A stretch of 43,419 bases of DNA, from positions 53,956-97,374 of the forward strand of contig WELA01009273.1 of the NCBI GenBank assembly GCA_009602735.1, written 5' to 3'. The position numbers and the translations under genes are program-made. Shown piece after piece: positions 32,282-42,670 of this stretch (position 1 is its first letter; the number at the start of each line of letters is the position of its first letter). The notes beneath the pieces are model-generated. The model ran no database searches and was not told the DNA's origin. It was given only the letters and a program-made list of their open reading frames with translations. Origin of the DNA: Mesotaenium endlicherianum (taxonomy: Eukaryota > Streptophyta > Zygnematophyceae > Zygnematales > Mesotaeniaceae).

Positions 32282-32995
32282 ATGTAAATTATTGAAAATA
32301 TTTGATATTGATGTTAATATGTTGTTATGCTCTTGTGTAGGCTACTACCTGGATCCAAAGTTTCAAGATCATGAGTCTTGGGCCAGCGATAGTTCTCTCT
32401 TGAGGGACCATTTGCTAGTGTGCCAGAAGCTTGTTGGAAAGGGGACTTTGATAAGAGCTCAAGTTGACAAGGAGCTGAGCCTCTATCGCAAAAAGGGGGA
32501 TACATTTGGTGATAGTGTAGTATTGGAAAATAAGAGTAGTATGCCTGCACATGTTTGGTGGGAAATGTATGGGAGTGTTTGTCCAAATCTGCAGGCTCTT
32601 GCAATGAAAGTCTTGTTCCAACCAGCATCAGCTTCTGCTTGTGAGCGAAATTGGTCGGAATATGGGTTTGTTCATAGCCCGATTCGCAATAGGTTGCTTC
32701 CAAGTAGGGCAAAAAAACTTGTATATGTATAATGTGCACTCTATGTTGAGGTTGCAAGAGAAAAGTGTCAAAAGTCTAGGTGTAGCAAGTGTAGAAAAAC
32801 TACCAGGGGTTGTTGAAGCGGAGCTTGAAGTATCTCAAGAGGGTGTGGAAGAGGAACTCACAGACAATGCAGAGAATATTGTCTTTGAGCAAGAGAGTGA
32901 GGATGAGGAAGAGGAAGAGGAGTTAGAGGAAGAAGATGAGGTAGAGGAAGAGGAGAGCCTTGGAGACGCAAGGACAAGAGCTAGAAGATGTTGAT

Positions 32996-33735
32996 GTTGT
33001 GCAATCACTTTCTCGTTTGTTTGTAGGTATGTGACTCGTGAGCATTGATATTACACGTGCAATCTCTACTTTATGTTTACTCTTAATCGTCTCCAAAATG
33101 CAATCTTGGGTATGGGTATGAATCGCGAACGAGCAACTTTGATGTGAAAATGAAAGAAAAGAACATTATACAATAATTTATATTACATGTCTTAGCAAAA
33201 GAAATGTGATTGTGAAATTAATATTTATAAATCCTATATGTGGCACAGAACTTTGATGAAATTTGTCTCTATACAAATAAATACTCTACTTTTCAATTCT
33301 TAATAGTAGCAATTTGCAAAAATGCTTGGAAAAAAGAGAATTGAAAGGAAATTGAAAAACAAACTAAGCAAACAATGCACTTAAAACAGTAANAGCAAAC
33401 AATGCACTTAAAACAGTAAGAATGACAGCGAACAAGCAAACTCGAGAACTTGACGTGCATGCAAAGAAGATAACCTTGAAAAGTAGTAACCAAATATTTT
33501 TGGACTCATAAATAATTACCAAAATACTTTTTTTTGCACGGCACGTGTTAAAAAGTACGAACACGTATGACATGTACGATATTACATCGACACTTAAAGT
33601 CCATGATTTTCTTCTTATCAAAAATATTTAAATGAAAGAACATGAACTAAGCGAACAAGGCACAAAAAAAAGCACGAACTATAGCGAACAAGCGAACTGC
33701 GAAATTACGCGTACATGCGAACGGCGTAACCCTAG
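32996..33735. other. hAT 3' flank with two diverged direct repeats and an N
   Basis: AT-rich. Two diverged copies of a stretch of about 100 bp lie at about 33355-33478 and 33637-33735. Both contain AGCGAACAAGC and end in (A/G)TAACC. Such subterminal repeats are common in hAT elements, but no terminal inverted repeat partner was found. An N at 33393 lies inside the first copy. Confidence 0.4.
33367..33419. other. Single N flanked by an exact 26-mer duplication
   Basis: 33367-33392 and 33394-33419 are identical 26-base stretches around N at 33393. This is the clearest of the three such sites. Confidence 0.9.
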
Positions 33736-33737
33736 TT

Positions 33738-34798
33738 TCAGAGACTGGCATTTTCTACCATCATCTCTTCAACCGTTTCATTGCCAGCAAGACGCCTCTT
33801 TTCAGCAACTGCCTCCTCCCCTACCTTAGCTAAATATTTGGCGTCTGTTCTAATGAGATCTTTTTTAGCTTGCTGAGCTGCTACTGCAACAAGAGCGGCC
33901 GCCGTTTCCTCGGCTTCTCTAGCCTCTTTAGCTGCAAGAACTTCAGCATAAGTGTGACATTCTACATTTTTATTCTCACCTAGAATCTCCCTATTCTCAT
34001 TATGCTCCCTTCCCTATCTCGAGAGTTGTTAGTTTGAGACCGCGTTCTTCGTTACAAAGAAAGCTGTGACACCAGCTCCGATGTCACTGAAATGAATCAA
34101 CTTACCAGCAGACAATTAAACAATAGATTAAGGATCTTTTCATCAAGAAGTAAGCCTATGGGGTTTTCTCATTACCTAGTAATCAACAAAAGACTTCACA
34201 ACTAGCCTTCCAAATACTCATAACTCAAATATGCAAGTAAACGAGCATCAATCATGCAATGAATAAACTCATATCTAAGCGAGGTTAGAAGACAATTTGT
34301 ATAGATGGCTTCTCGGCTTGGATTTAGTCCTCTCAGTAAGCAAGAGATTTGGCTTGTTTTCTAATGCCAAACTCAAGAGCATGTCTAATCTGTGTACATG
34401 GAATGAGTTTACTATTCAACGGCAAGTGCGATGGCACCGCCTACCCGGGAGTTAACCACGTTGGTAGGATCTTGGCTGATTAAATCCACAACCATCTCCC
34501 TTCATCCCAAATTGCCATCAATCCAAGGGTGTCCTCTGGCCTTTCATCTACCATATCACACTTAGATGTATATCTAGGCAGTTCACTGCTACCGAGTACG
34601 GCAGTCAGCTGACTGTCAAAGAATGTGTCAGCAAGCTAACCTAAGTTGACTTCAGCCTGCTGCCATTGGCTGAGTCAATAAACTGAATATTGCTAAATGT
34701 CTAGCAAACTTAATATCAACCAAATTTCAGTTGAATAAACTTAATTAACTATTATATTTAAGTAAATATTATATCCAACAACATATTGAATCAATACA
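33738..34798 (-). mobile_element. Truncated LTR retrotransposon (5' LTR, PBS, start of gag)
   Basis: The 5' LTR is 34798-34088 (711 bp; TGTATTGATTC...GATTCATTTCA) and matches the solo LTR at 26606-27324. A site reading TGACATCGGAGC at 34086-34075 follows after one base, resembling the local primer-binding sites. On the same strand, from about 33995 to the TGA near 33740, an open Glu/Ala/Lys-rich frame of about 85 codons without an ATG contains AEVLAAKEAREAEETAAALV. It is probably coiled coil and may be N-terminal Gag. No 3' LTR is present, so the element ends abruptly at about 33738. Confidence 0.7.
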
Positions 34799-36045
34799 AG
34801 CTCACAGCGAACTCCATCGATGGAGAACACCACCCCCACGTTTAGATTCTCTGTACATAGAGCATCGCTGATGGTCTTCTCAATATCTAAAATACATCTT
34901 CTTCAGGATCACTCAGGACATCCTCAACAACAATATCCTTAGAGACAATAGCATCATCATCATTTTCAAAGAGGACTCTCAAGGCATGAAGTAATTTCGG
35001 CTTCAAAGTTTCTATCAACCAACTTCTTGTTTGAGTCACATTCTCGGCTTTGAGAGGGAGAACAAGAGACTTCATGCCAAAATGAACATGAAATCGGGGG
35101 CCAGACATTGCATACGACTTTAGAATGCTACAAAGTTGTACTTTCAAAAAAAGAGACAAAACTATAACCCAGAGCTAGGAGCTGGTATTAGCTGCTAACG
35201 TATGCTAAATGTCCATTAACTTTGACAACCATATGCACAAACAGAGGCGAGAAGGAGAATCACAGCAGAAAGCATAAGAAGAATAACGAAATTGGGCGTA
35301 AAGAGAGAAGGGGCCTAGGAAGTGCTAGGAAATTGCTAAGAAGAAATAAGAGACAAGCACAACCAAGCGAGACAAAGAGAGACCGGGAAAGACACAGCAA
35401 GAAAGGACAACGAAGGGACACGCACAGAAACGCATGCAAAAGCAAACGCACGCAACAGGATGCGACATTGCGCAACGTGGCGCGGCGCAATAGCACGCAA
35501 ACATGCAGTGAGTTGCACTCAGTGGCACCCGTGTGCACCCGTGGCACCTGACTGCACCTGACTGCACTTGACTATGCTTGACTAGCACTAACGGAAACAT
35601 GCGGACATGGGTGGTCAACGACTTCAGCGAACACGTGCAAATATAGCATAATGGCCATACACATGCAAAAATTGACGCAAATCGACGATGAAGGACAAGA
35701 GGGTCAAAGCGGAACTAAGCGAAACAAAGCAAGCAAAGGGTTTGAGGACGGCAATTTAGGGCACATCTGGGCTTGATACAAAGTGCTGCAAGAGAGAAGG
35801 GACAAGTGGAAATGTACTAGCCCTCCCAGGACCTGCTGCAGCAATTGCAGCAGCACCCACTTCCGCTCTTGCTTGTGCTCGTGCCGCTGCCCTAGCTGTT
35901 TACTAGCTCTTGCTGGTTCACTAGCTCATTGTGGTCTTGCTCACCCGAGTTTGTGTACTCCCTTTTGCATACCCATACCAATGGTGGTGCATTAAAGAGT
36001 CTGGCCAGTCCCCATCAATATTCCATCTCTCATTCCTCTCGTATG
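34799..36045. other. Unassigned region
   Basis: No confident gene. 35222-35551 is rich in AAG/ACA-like purine sequence and gives biased frames on both strands. 35780-36000 is low-complexity, with repeated GCAGC-like motifs. The only frame worth listing separately is 34887-35159. Confidence 0.4.
34887..35159 (-). CDS. Hypothetical protein fragment, 90 codons
   Basis: An open frame with a segment reading SWLIETLKPKLLHALRVLF followed by an acidic C-terminus (SDPEED). It has a mixed, protein-like composition, unlike the low-complexity frames around it, but I recognise no family. It sits directly upstream of the truncated LTR element and on the same strand. It could be a fragment of an older transposon gene or chance. 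Confidence 0.25.
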   Translation of the reverse strand: MSLFLKVQLCSILKSYAMSGPRFHVHFGMKSLVLPLKAENVTQTRSWLIETLKPKLLHALRVLFENDDDAIVSKDIVVEDVLSDPEEDVF

Positions 36046-36315
36046 CTAAGAGCTCCTAGTATGAGACATGACCACTAGGAACTCATACTCAAATATAGTC
36101 TGGAGGCCTTTCTCCATCCTTTTAAATCTGAATCTTCTATGCTTCCCCGTTCCTTCCATTAGGATTCTTGTTATCTCCTTCCACTTTTGCTTGTTGGTCA
36201 TAAACTTCTTGTTCACCTCCTTGTTGTCCTTCTGAGCTTGCAAGAACGTGTAGACCACCTCCACAAGTTTCATGCACGCTTTGTCCAGGGCGATGATCTA
36301 CCCATTGGCGAAGGA
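36046..36315 (-). pseudogene. Possible Myb/SANT-like DNA-binding fragment
   Basis: The minus-strand frame containing KFMTNKQKWKEITRIL and a Lys/Arg-rich stretch followed by EKGLQTIFEYE has the Trp and basic spacing of Myb/SANT or trihelix-like helices, often found in transposon-associated proteins. The same frame continues upstream past a TAG with sensible sequence (IIALDKACMKLVEVVYTF), which suggests a broken gene. No partner domain is visible. Confidence 0.3.
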
Positions 36316-37679
36316 ACAGCCGGGGGGCATTGAGGTTGCTTGCTCAGAATAGGCTGGAAAATCATTCCCGCTAGTGCAACTTGCAAAGTAAACAAGTGCA
36401 GAGGGAGTGCAATGACACGTGTATTCATGACTGCATGTTTCACTGCCGAATTAATGACAGTGGAAAAAGAACACACTTAATTGACATACAAAAGCACACA
36501 GCAAATGCGAAGTATTTGGAAAAAGAAGTATACTTGCATCCCTTCACATCAAGGGACAGTGATGAATTTGTGTGGGGATATACAGTACTTTTTCGAGGCC
36601 CGCAGATTTTGGGCGAGAGCAGAAGTTGAAGCCATGAAGATGGTTCTAGACGTGGGACTACTTTCAAATGGCGTTGGTAGCTCGCATGAGATGAAAACGG
36701 ATGAAAATGAGGTATACTTTGCTCAGAGGTGGCCTGCCAAGAATGTCCTCCTCATTGCGAAGGAGGTGTCTTAACAACTAGAGAATGGAGGCGAAGACTC
36801 AAGACTTCGTAATGAGGACTTCCAAATTGCTGGTTAAGCTGCTGCTGAATAAGAGGAACATAACACAAAGAGGGGGAATTAGGAGGGACAGAGGCACTAG
36901 CAGTGACGAATGTTAAAGGGTGAGGGAGAAGCCAGAGGCGTAGGCGGCCTAGTGAGCTCTTGCGAAAGAATTCCATGCGGGCATATTGATGTTTGAAGTC
37001 GTTAGGGTCGTGTTTAATACGAGGGACATTGCTGCAAGGGAGTGAGAAAGAGAGGTGTGCAAGAACCAAACTTGATGTGCAAGGAAGGTGGCGGAAGAAA
37101 GGTGGCAGCAAAAAGGTGGCTGAAGAAAGGTGGCAGAAAAAGGTGGCGAAGTGTGTGGAGTGCGCAGATTTATCAAAAAATTGGTACTGGGGACGTCCAA
37201 ATATTTTTGTCAATGCTTAGAAAAGAGAAACTTTTGGGCTCACCGCCAGGCGGAGGATTTCTCCAAATTCTGCTTCAACGCGCAAGGTCCCGCGAGGAGA
37301 GGCCAGAGCAGAAATCTTTCGAAAACAAACATGTTATGCACGGTGCGACATTCTCGCGCCCAGCGACGAATTGTGCGCCGCAGCCAATCGGATCGTTTAA
37401 AATTCTGTTTATATCCGGTCCATGGCAGGCCGTGGGAAGGCGAACTTTTCGAGCCCCAAGCTACCAGGAACGGCACTCGCGAAATGAAAACGGACAACAT
37501 TGCTTGTCGATAGCTTCACCACAAAGACCCGCCGACGTTCACGAGAATCATGAGACAAACCGCCCACTTTCATAGAATTCACGAGCACATGGTAATGCAT
37601 TCTGGTGACGACCTAAACGTGCCCATTTCTCAAGAAAGAACCGCCGAATCCTTCATCGCGTAAATGCTGCGATTTTGAT
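36316..37679. other. Unassigned region with a short minisatellite
   Basis: No supported gene. About 37078-37150 holds five imperfect copies of a 13-15 bp unit built on AAAGGTGGC. From about 37680 onward similarity to the left inverted arm becomes visible. Confidence 0.45.
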
Positions 37680-38454
37680 TTCCTGCTTTCAAGGACTTCT
37701 ACTCCCAATTTTGTAACGCATCGGCATTGGTCACACTCGACAGCCAACCCGGTCATGCACTGCTCAAAGTCAAAGTCATTCTTGCTTTCACTCGCCCTAC
37801 TTTACACGGTGCGGGCAGCTGGTTTACAGCATAGCATTGGTGCCGGTGAGGACGGTCCATAAGGCCATCATACAGAGGACACCGCGTGGGTCGACGCGAG
37901 TTGCGCTTGACACGCTGCTTCGATCGCGGTTATGAAAATGATCGACGAATAACATGTGAGTGGGACCAAATAGTCAGATGAGAGGATAACAAGGACGCCT
38001 GCGCTGCGCCTGCGAGCTTGTGAACGCGGACGGTTCCCGAAGATGAGGATCGTCCTATCCGGCCCACTTGATATTCTGAAATGCTGATACGGGTTTTCCA
38101 ACCGCGTTGACTCAGAAAAAGGGTCTTTCTTGCCCGCTCAAACGACTCTCATGTCACGACTCACACTGCTTTCAAGAAGGGGTCCAAGAAAAATTTGGAC
38201 TGAAGCTATAGCAATCAATATCTATTAACCAGAAATTCTCCAGTTTCTTCCAAGTCGTCATGCACTTCCAACATTCTCGAGTCGCACCAAGGTCCGGGAA
38301 TTCAACATCGAGTCGACCTGGATTCAGTCAAACCTGACATCTTTTGAATCGTCAGCCTCAGGAGCAGCTCAGGCAGAGCTCGGGAGTAGACGGACGTTTC
38401 CTCCAGAACCACGACAGGATATTGCATCCAGTTTCACCCACTGGCGTCGAGCAG

Positions 38455-38465
38455 TATATATAAGG
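38455..38465 (+). promoter_or_regulatory. TATA-box candidate upstream of copy B
   Basis: TATATATAAGG lies about 570 bp before the ATG at 39037. A possible leader exon would end at 38631 (TTCAG|gtaaga), with an acceptor near 39014 (tgcag), implying a 5' UTR intron. This is inference from motif and conservation with the left arm; no transcript is available. Confidence 0.35.
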
Positions 38466-39036
38466 TTCGTGTAAAGCTTCTCCTTGCACAATCGACTCCT
38501 AGTTCTGCAGACTGACCTTGCGAAGGTAACAACTGGCCAAAAAAACTGACCCGGTGTTCGTGCCCGCAAACAAGCTCTTGGAGGCATTCACGACCCTGGT
38601 TTAAGGCCTCGACGCCCCCGGTTATATTCAGGTAAGAGCGCCATGTCGTCGTTGCGTTCTATAACCGCGACAATCTGTTGGTTTGACGAGTTTCATAACG
38701 ATGTATCGTGTTGGTGGTCAATCAATTGCCAACAGAAGCGTCCTTTATAGGTTAAATGTGGGCAGTCTTATACATCAACGTTGGTAGTCAGCGTTCGCAA
38801 TATGAGCCTAGGAGTTTTTCTTCGCGGATGCTTAGTTAGCTGTAGGTCAATTGGTGTGCTTCGTTGCTTACACCTCTTTTCATCTTTGGCAATTACTGAA
38901 GGACGTCATAGTCATGCAGCTTGAGGTCATGGCAAGGACAGTGCTGTTGTCCACGTTACTGTATAACTTATCACCTGACACGTGATGTTTTTATCGTATG
39001 GTGCTCTCAGTGCAGCAATTTGAACACAAGAAGAAG

Positions 39037-40257
39037 ATGGCCTTGGCGAGTGGGAAAGTGGCTGCAAAGCTTCTCTTCCTGCTTATTTCAGCAGGTAATT
39101 GACGCTATTTGTGTCCCATTAATGAACACAAACATGTCTAGGAGCGAATGCCAGAATGCAATAATGATTCAATATGTCCGGGCTGCTAGAGGGTGTTTCT
39201 TTCTCCCATCAAATAACAGCTCTTGTTGGTGTGAATACAGACGCACTCCACTCTACCCATGCTGTGAGCTTACCTGCTTGTATTGCTGTGTCACCATCGT
39301 CACGTCATTGGCAGGCGCACTTTATGGAGCTCTTGCAAAGAGTAGCGCAGAGGAATGCAAGGATGTCGCCGTCACTTGCCTTACAGGCCACAACTGTACA
39401 GGTATACATTTTATACGGAACGTCCACGAGTTAATAGCTGCACTTAAAAATGCATGTCTTGGCCACTTACAGACGTAAATTTATGGTGAAAGTGCAAATT
39501 AGGAAACGTACGCAGTATCATATTTATAACACAAAAAAAATTTGTGTGCTGGATGCTAAGGCACCCACCCATGTGTATGCATAGACATTTATTGCTTGAA
39601 CATTACATGTGCTCATGTGAAAGGTATTTATTAGCACCCAAGTAGATACCTCCACCCGTCTCCACACACGCCTGATTGACCCTGTTTGTTCTGATAGCGT
39701 TCAGCTGCATGATCTGCACTGCTATGTATCAACCAAAGACGCATCACATGTTGTTCAACATATCATATGCTTAGTGGTGAGAACATCATGCTATGTCAAC
39801 TTGGTACTCATTCTCTTCTGTTATTTCGTAAATCTGAACAGGCGAGACACCCACGCTCAAGATGTGCACCTCCCGCACTGCTATCGACACCGACCTTTTG
39901 AGGCGCACGGCGGGCACTGCAAAGAAGAAGGAAGCCAAGCAGGTCGAAGTCCAAGAAGTGAAGAGCACCCTGGCTGCTGCTCGCAGCTTGACCCCACGTG
40001 ATAGCTGTTACTCGTACTCTGTCTCTGTCTACCTGAGCTCCGGCAGATACCTTTGGTTCTCTCGTCTGCGACTTCTTCCCAACTATTACGCAGCCACATA
40101 TGACGTTCTCGATCAGAACTACTATGGGGAAGATGTGGACATAATGACGGCCATCTTTTACATATCGCGAAGGTCTTCAAACTGTTACATTTACAAGGCA
40201 AAAGCAAGCCGCAGTGGGAGCAGATTCACTCTTTCTGGTACTTATTGCTGCTACTAA
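39037..40257 (+). CDS. Secreted cysteine-rich protein, copy B (3 exons)
   Basis: Exons are 39037-39094 (58 nt), 39315-39401 (87 nt) and 39842-40257 (416 nt); together 186 codons plus stop, with both introns phase 1 and GT-AG. The start MALASGKVAAKLLFLLISAG is a signal peptide; exon 2 supplies EECKDVAVTCLTGHNCT with three cysteines and an N-C-T sequon; exon 3 supplies the remaining five cysteines, a basic patch (KKKEAK), a Tyr-rich region and the TYCCY end. The eight-cysteine pattern is the same as in copy A. Introns are only about 75-80 percent identical between copies while coding exons are about 97 percent, so selection probably acts on the protein. I recognise no family; apoplastic signalling, defence or wall roles are possible but unsupported. 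It converges on the MOR1-like gene. Confidence 0.82.
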
Positions 40258-40400
40258 GGTGTCGGAAACAGTTGCTCGCGTCCTAGTTGAGGTCTCGGCC
40301 GCAGTGGGACCAAGCTCACCCTTTTCATAAGAGCTTCATGCCGCTTATAAGGAGTCCAATCAAGGTTGCTTGAATGCAACGTCAGAATCCAGATCTGGCC
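40258..40400 (+). other. Nearly invariant 3' flank of copy B
   Basis: The first about 142 bases after the stop differ from the copy A flank (4212 down to about 4071) at one position by eye. This is a higher identity than the synonymous sites of exon 3. It contains GCCGCAGTGGGACCAAGCTC, a near repeat of sequence at the end of exon 3. It is probably 3' UTR. Confidence 0.6.
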
Positions 40401-41430
40401 ACGTCTAGTCTAACATATACAGTTATTTCAATATCATGTATATCACCAGTTCTGGAAGAAGAAATAAAATGTTCAGATTTTGATGATTGCCTCCAACCCA
40501 CCTCCAATCTTTATGCTGTAGCCTGCTTACATACCCAAGCAGTAAATAGGGCCCTACTTAATCACGTGTAAGTCAGAGCGGCTAAGCGCTTAAGACTGTA
40601 TCTGATGACCTCAATTGCAGACATGTGCTAAAATGGTAATGTAAGTGATGATAAATAGCTCCGAGCTGACTCTAGACTCTTGCCTTGATAACGGCCTACG
40701 GTGCCCCTGGTTTAAAAGCTCACATTCGTGTGACGCACTCGAGAGACATTTACATTTGAACAAAGTGTTATCCAAGGAGTCATACTTTATCATCCACTCA
40801 GTCTTAATTCATGCTTTACAAGTTTGAATCGACTAACAGGACAAATTTGATGTAAATATTACTATGTCCTTGCAAGCACTTAACATGGTCAACCTATAGC
40901 AAACCAAGCGTAAAACTTGTATAACACACAGTTGTATGTAGAAGAACTTTCCAATACATGCATCAAGTCACTGTTCAAGCTTCGACAAAGCCCAATTTAC
41001 CGAGAGAATATGTGCAATCACATCAAAGCCAAACTTTCACGCCAATTAAGCGACACAGTATGCTGCGCATGCGATGAACACACGGACTAGAAAACAATCC
41101 ATCAAACTTGCTGTATATCCTCAAAAATGGTTACTAAAAAGCACAGTAGGGCCACACTGTTCATTTAGTGATAGAGTGAAAGCCTAGAATTCTAAATGTT
41201 GCTTACTCTGCATGCGGTCTTGCAAAGCAATTGAGCTCTAAGTAAACTATCAATATAAAAGGAGAGATAATAGTTACGCACAGTCATCTAGAGAGTGCTG
41301 CTGCAATCCAATAGTAAACATAAGGCCGCCTCGCAATAAAATGCACGCAACATCACGGCTGCTGCAACATTCTCGACCCTTAACCTGGACAGAAAAGTCA
41401 GCGTCACCACCACTTGGTCGGGTCTCCAAA
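40401..41430. other. Intergenic region between the convergent genes, right arm
   Basis: No gene. 40400-40540 and 40920-41430 align with the left arm. About 40540-40900 has no clear left counterpart. Confidence 0.55.
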
Positions 41431-42670
41431 TCAATGGCTGCCGTTCTCCCCCCTCTGCAGCTCGCCTAGGCGAGCGTGAAGCCGAGAGGCCGTGAGGTCT
41501 TTCTTGTCAAACTCCACGCCCGCGCGGGCCGGCACGCCATTTGTCGCTCTGTCCTTGAGCACGTTGCTCTGAGCAACTGCATTCTGCTGCATGCCCGAGG
41601 CGTCAGCCGCCAGCTGGAGGCTCCTCATTCGCTCCCTGAGGGAGTTGATGCTGCTGCCGCCTGTGGGAAGGGAGGCTGCGCACCCACCAGAGGGGTTGAT
41701 TGAGCCTGAGAACAAAAATCCTCCACCCTGAAAGAAGTAGCTGCAAGACTATGCGAGCACCACTTCGCGGACCCACGTCCCGAAGCACATTCAACGCTTC
41801 AACCCACCAGACCGAGCCTGGAAGGCTGCACTTCCAACAGTCCACGGGGCTCAAGTAAGGAGAAAGAAATGCGCGAGCTTGCAATGTCTGCAAGCGTGCG
41901 TCCATGCGCTTGTGCACGCGCACTCGCTGTGCAATAAAGCGAGGGAGCCTCTCTTCAAGGAGAGACAACGGGATACAGCAGGGGCCACTCTGTGCAGCTG
42001 TACAGGCAGGCAGGGCAGGCGGCCGAGGCTTCAGACCAGTCGAAGGGGGAAAAGACTAATATGAGAGAGAGGGGGTGCACTCATGTGGGCAGACAGGCAG
42101 CGGGACTCTCTGTCCCTCTCTGCCTGGGCCCCAAACCACGTCCGGACATCACTGACACTGAGGATATGAAACACCATGCAGCAAATCTGACCCCCTCCCA
42201 GATATTGTTCCACTCTAGTTCTCGTCAGAAGAGTAGCAACAGCAGAGAGTTTTTGACGACGTACACGTGGGTGCGCCAGACACCGACAGGTGGCCAGATG
42301 TCTGGGCCCCGCCCAAGGCCTGCATGTGCGCCAGCTTGGCGTGGTGGCTCCCATTCACACCCGCATAGCTGCTGCTGCTGTCTCTCTCGAGCGCGCCCCG
42401 ACTGGGCATTGTGCTGTTGGTGTAGCTGGCCGGGTTCAGAGACTCGTTCCCAGGAGCCAGATGTGCATCCACATGACCGCCACCTGGCGGCGGCGGAATG
42501 GCAGCAGAAGGCGGGGGCGGGGTGCTGGGCAGGCTGAAGGGGGGCGGAGTGAGCGGCGCCGCGTTGGGACCACGAGGGATGCCAGCTGTCCGGGCCACCT
42601 CAGCAAGGCCATCTTTGATGTAAGCGCGCATCGAATCGCTGGCCGAAGTGAGGTGCATGTAGATGTCCAC
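41431..42670 (-). CDS. MOR1: MOR1-like microtubule-associated protein, C-terminal exons
   Basis: These are the last two exons of a plant XMAP215/Dis1-family protein, which binds tubulin through TOG domains and promotes microtubule growth. The penultimate exon, about 42670-42265 (acceptor cag before GTG; phase-1 donor T|gtacgt), encodes VDIYMHLTSASDSMRAYIKD, the conserved C-terminal helical segment of MOR1, followed by a Pro-rich linker. The last exon, 41705-41431, opens after ttctcag and includes SLRERMRSLQLAAD and DKKDLTASRLHARLGELQ, matching the short conserved helices at the extreme C-terminus of plant MOR1. TOG domains lie beyond the window's right edge. The donor of the penultimate exon is inferred. 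Recognition is from memory of the Arabidopsis protein, not a search. Confidence 0.8.

Larger units (their letters stand above)
23754..32995 (+). pseudogene. hAT transposase gene, two exons, split by a retrotransposon
   Basis: Exon 1 (23754-25280) starts at MSLPSTPF. It has a BED-like zinc finger (residues about 40-85; Cys...His-Leu...Cys kept, second Cys replaced by Ser), then a DUF659 region (24250-24760). Exon 2 (32341-32995) has the hAT C-terminal dimerisation domain, with the typical ERNWSEYGFVHSPIRNRL block near 32640-32700, followed by an acidic Glu-rich tail. A phase-1 splice from 25280 (CACCG|gtag) to 32341 (tgtag|GC) gives LHSTG-YYLDPKF, the usual hAT continuation. There is a frameshift near 24212 and in-frame stops near 24464, 24505, 24932 and 25247, the first at a position where Trp is usual. 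The gene is dead. The intron, about 235 bp originally, now holds a 6.8-kb chromovirus. Confidence 0.85.
37680..42160 (-). repeat. Right arm of large inverted duplication
   Basis: Inverted counterpart of about 1180-6750. It contains an intact secreted-protein gene (plus) and the intact MOR1-like last exon (minus). The similarity extends into the MOR1 intron upstream of the last exon but not into exon 42265-42670. Confidence 0.85.

Noticed and set aside
35222..35551. 109-residue Lys/Arg-rich frame and opposing Leu/Cys-rich frames
   Set aside because: Purine-biased sequence leaves both strands open; no motif and no splice context.
41431..42670. Assignment of the right-end exons to CLASP
   Set aside because: The DIYMHLTSASDSM-type segment plus the short C-terminal helices fit MOR1 of the XMAP215 family better; I recall no matching C-terminus in CLASP.
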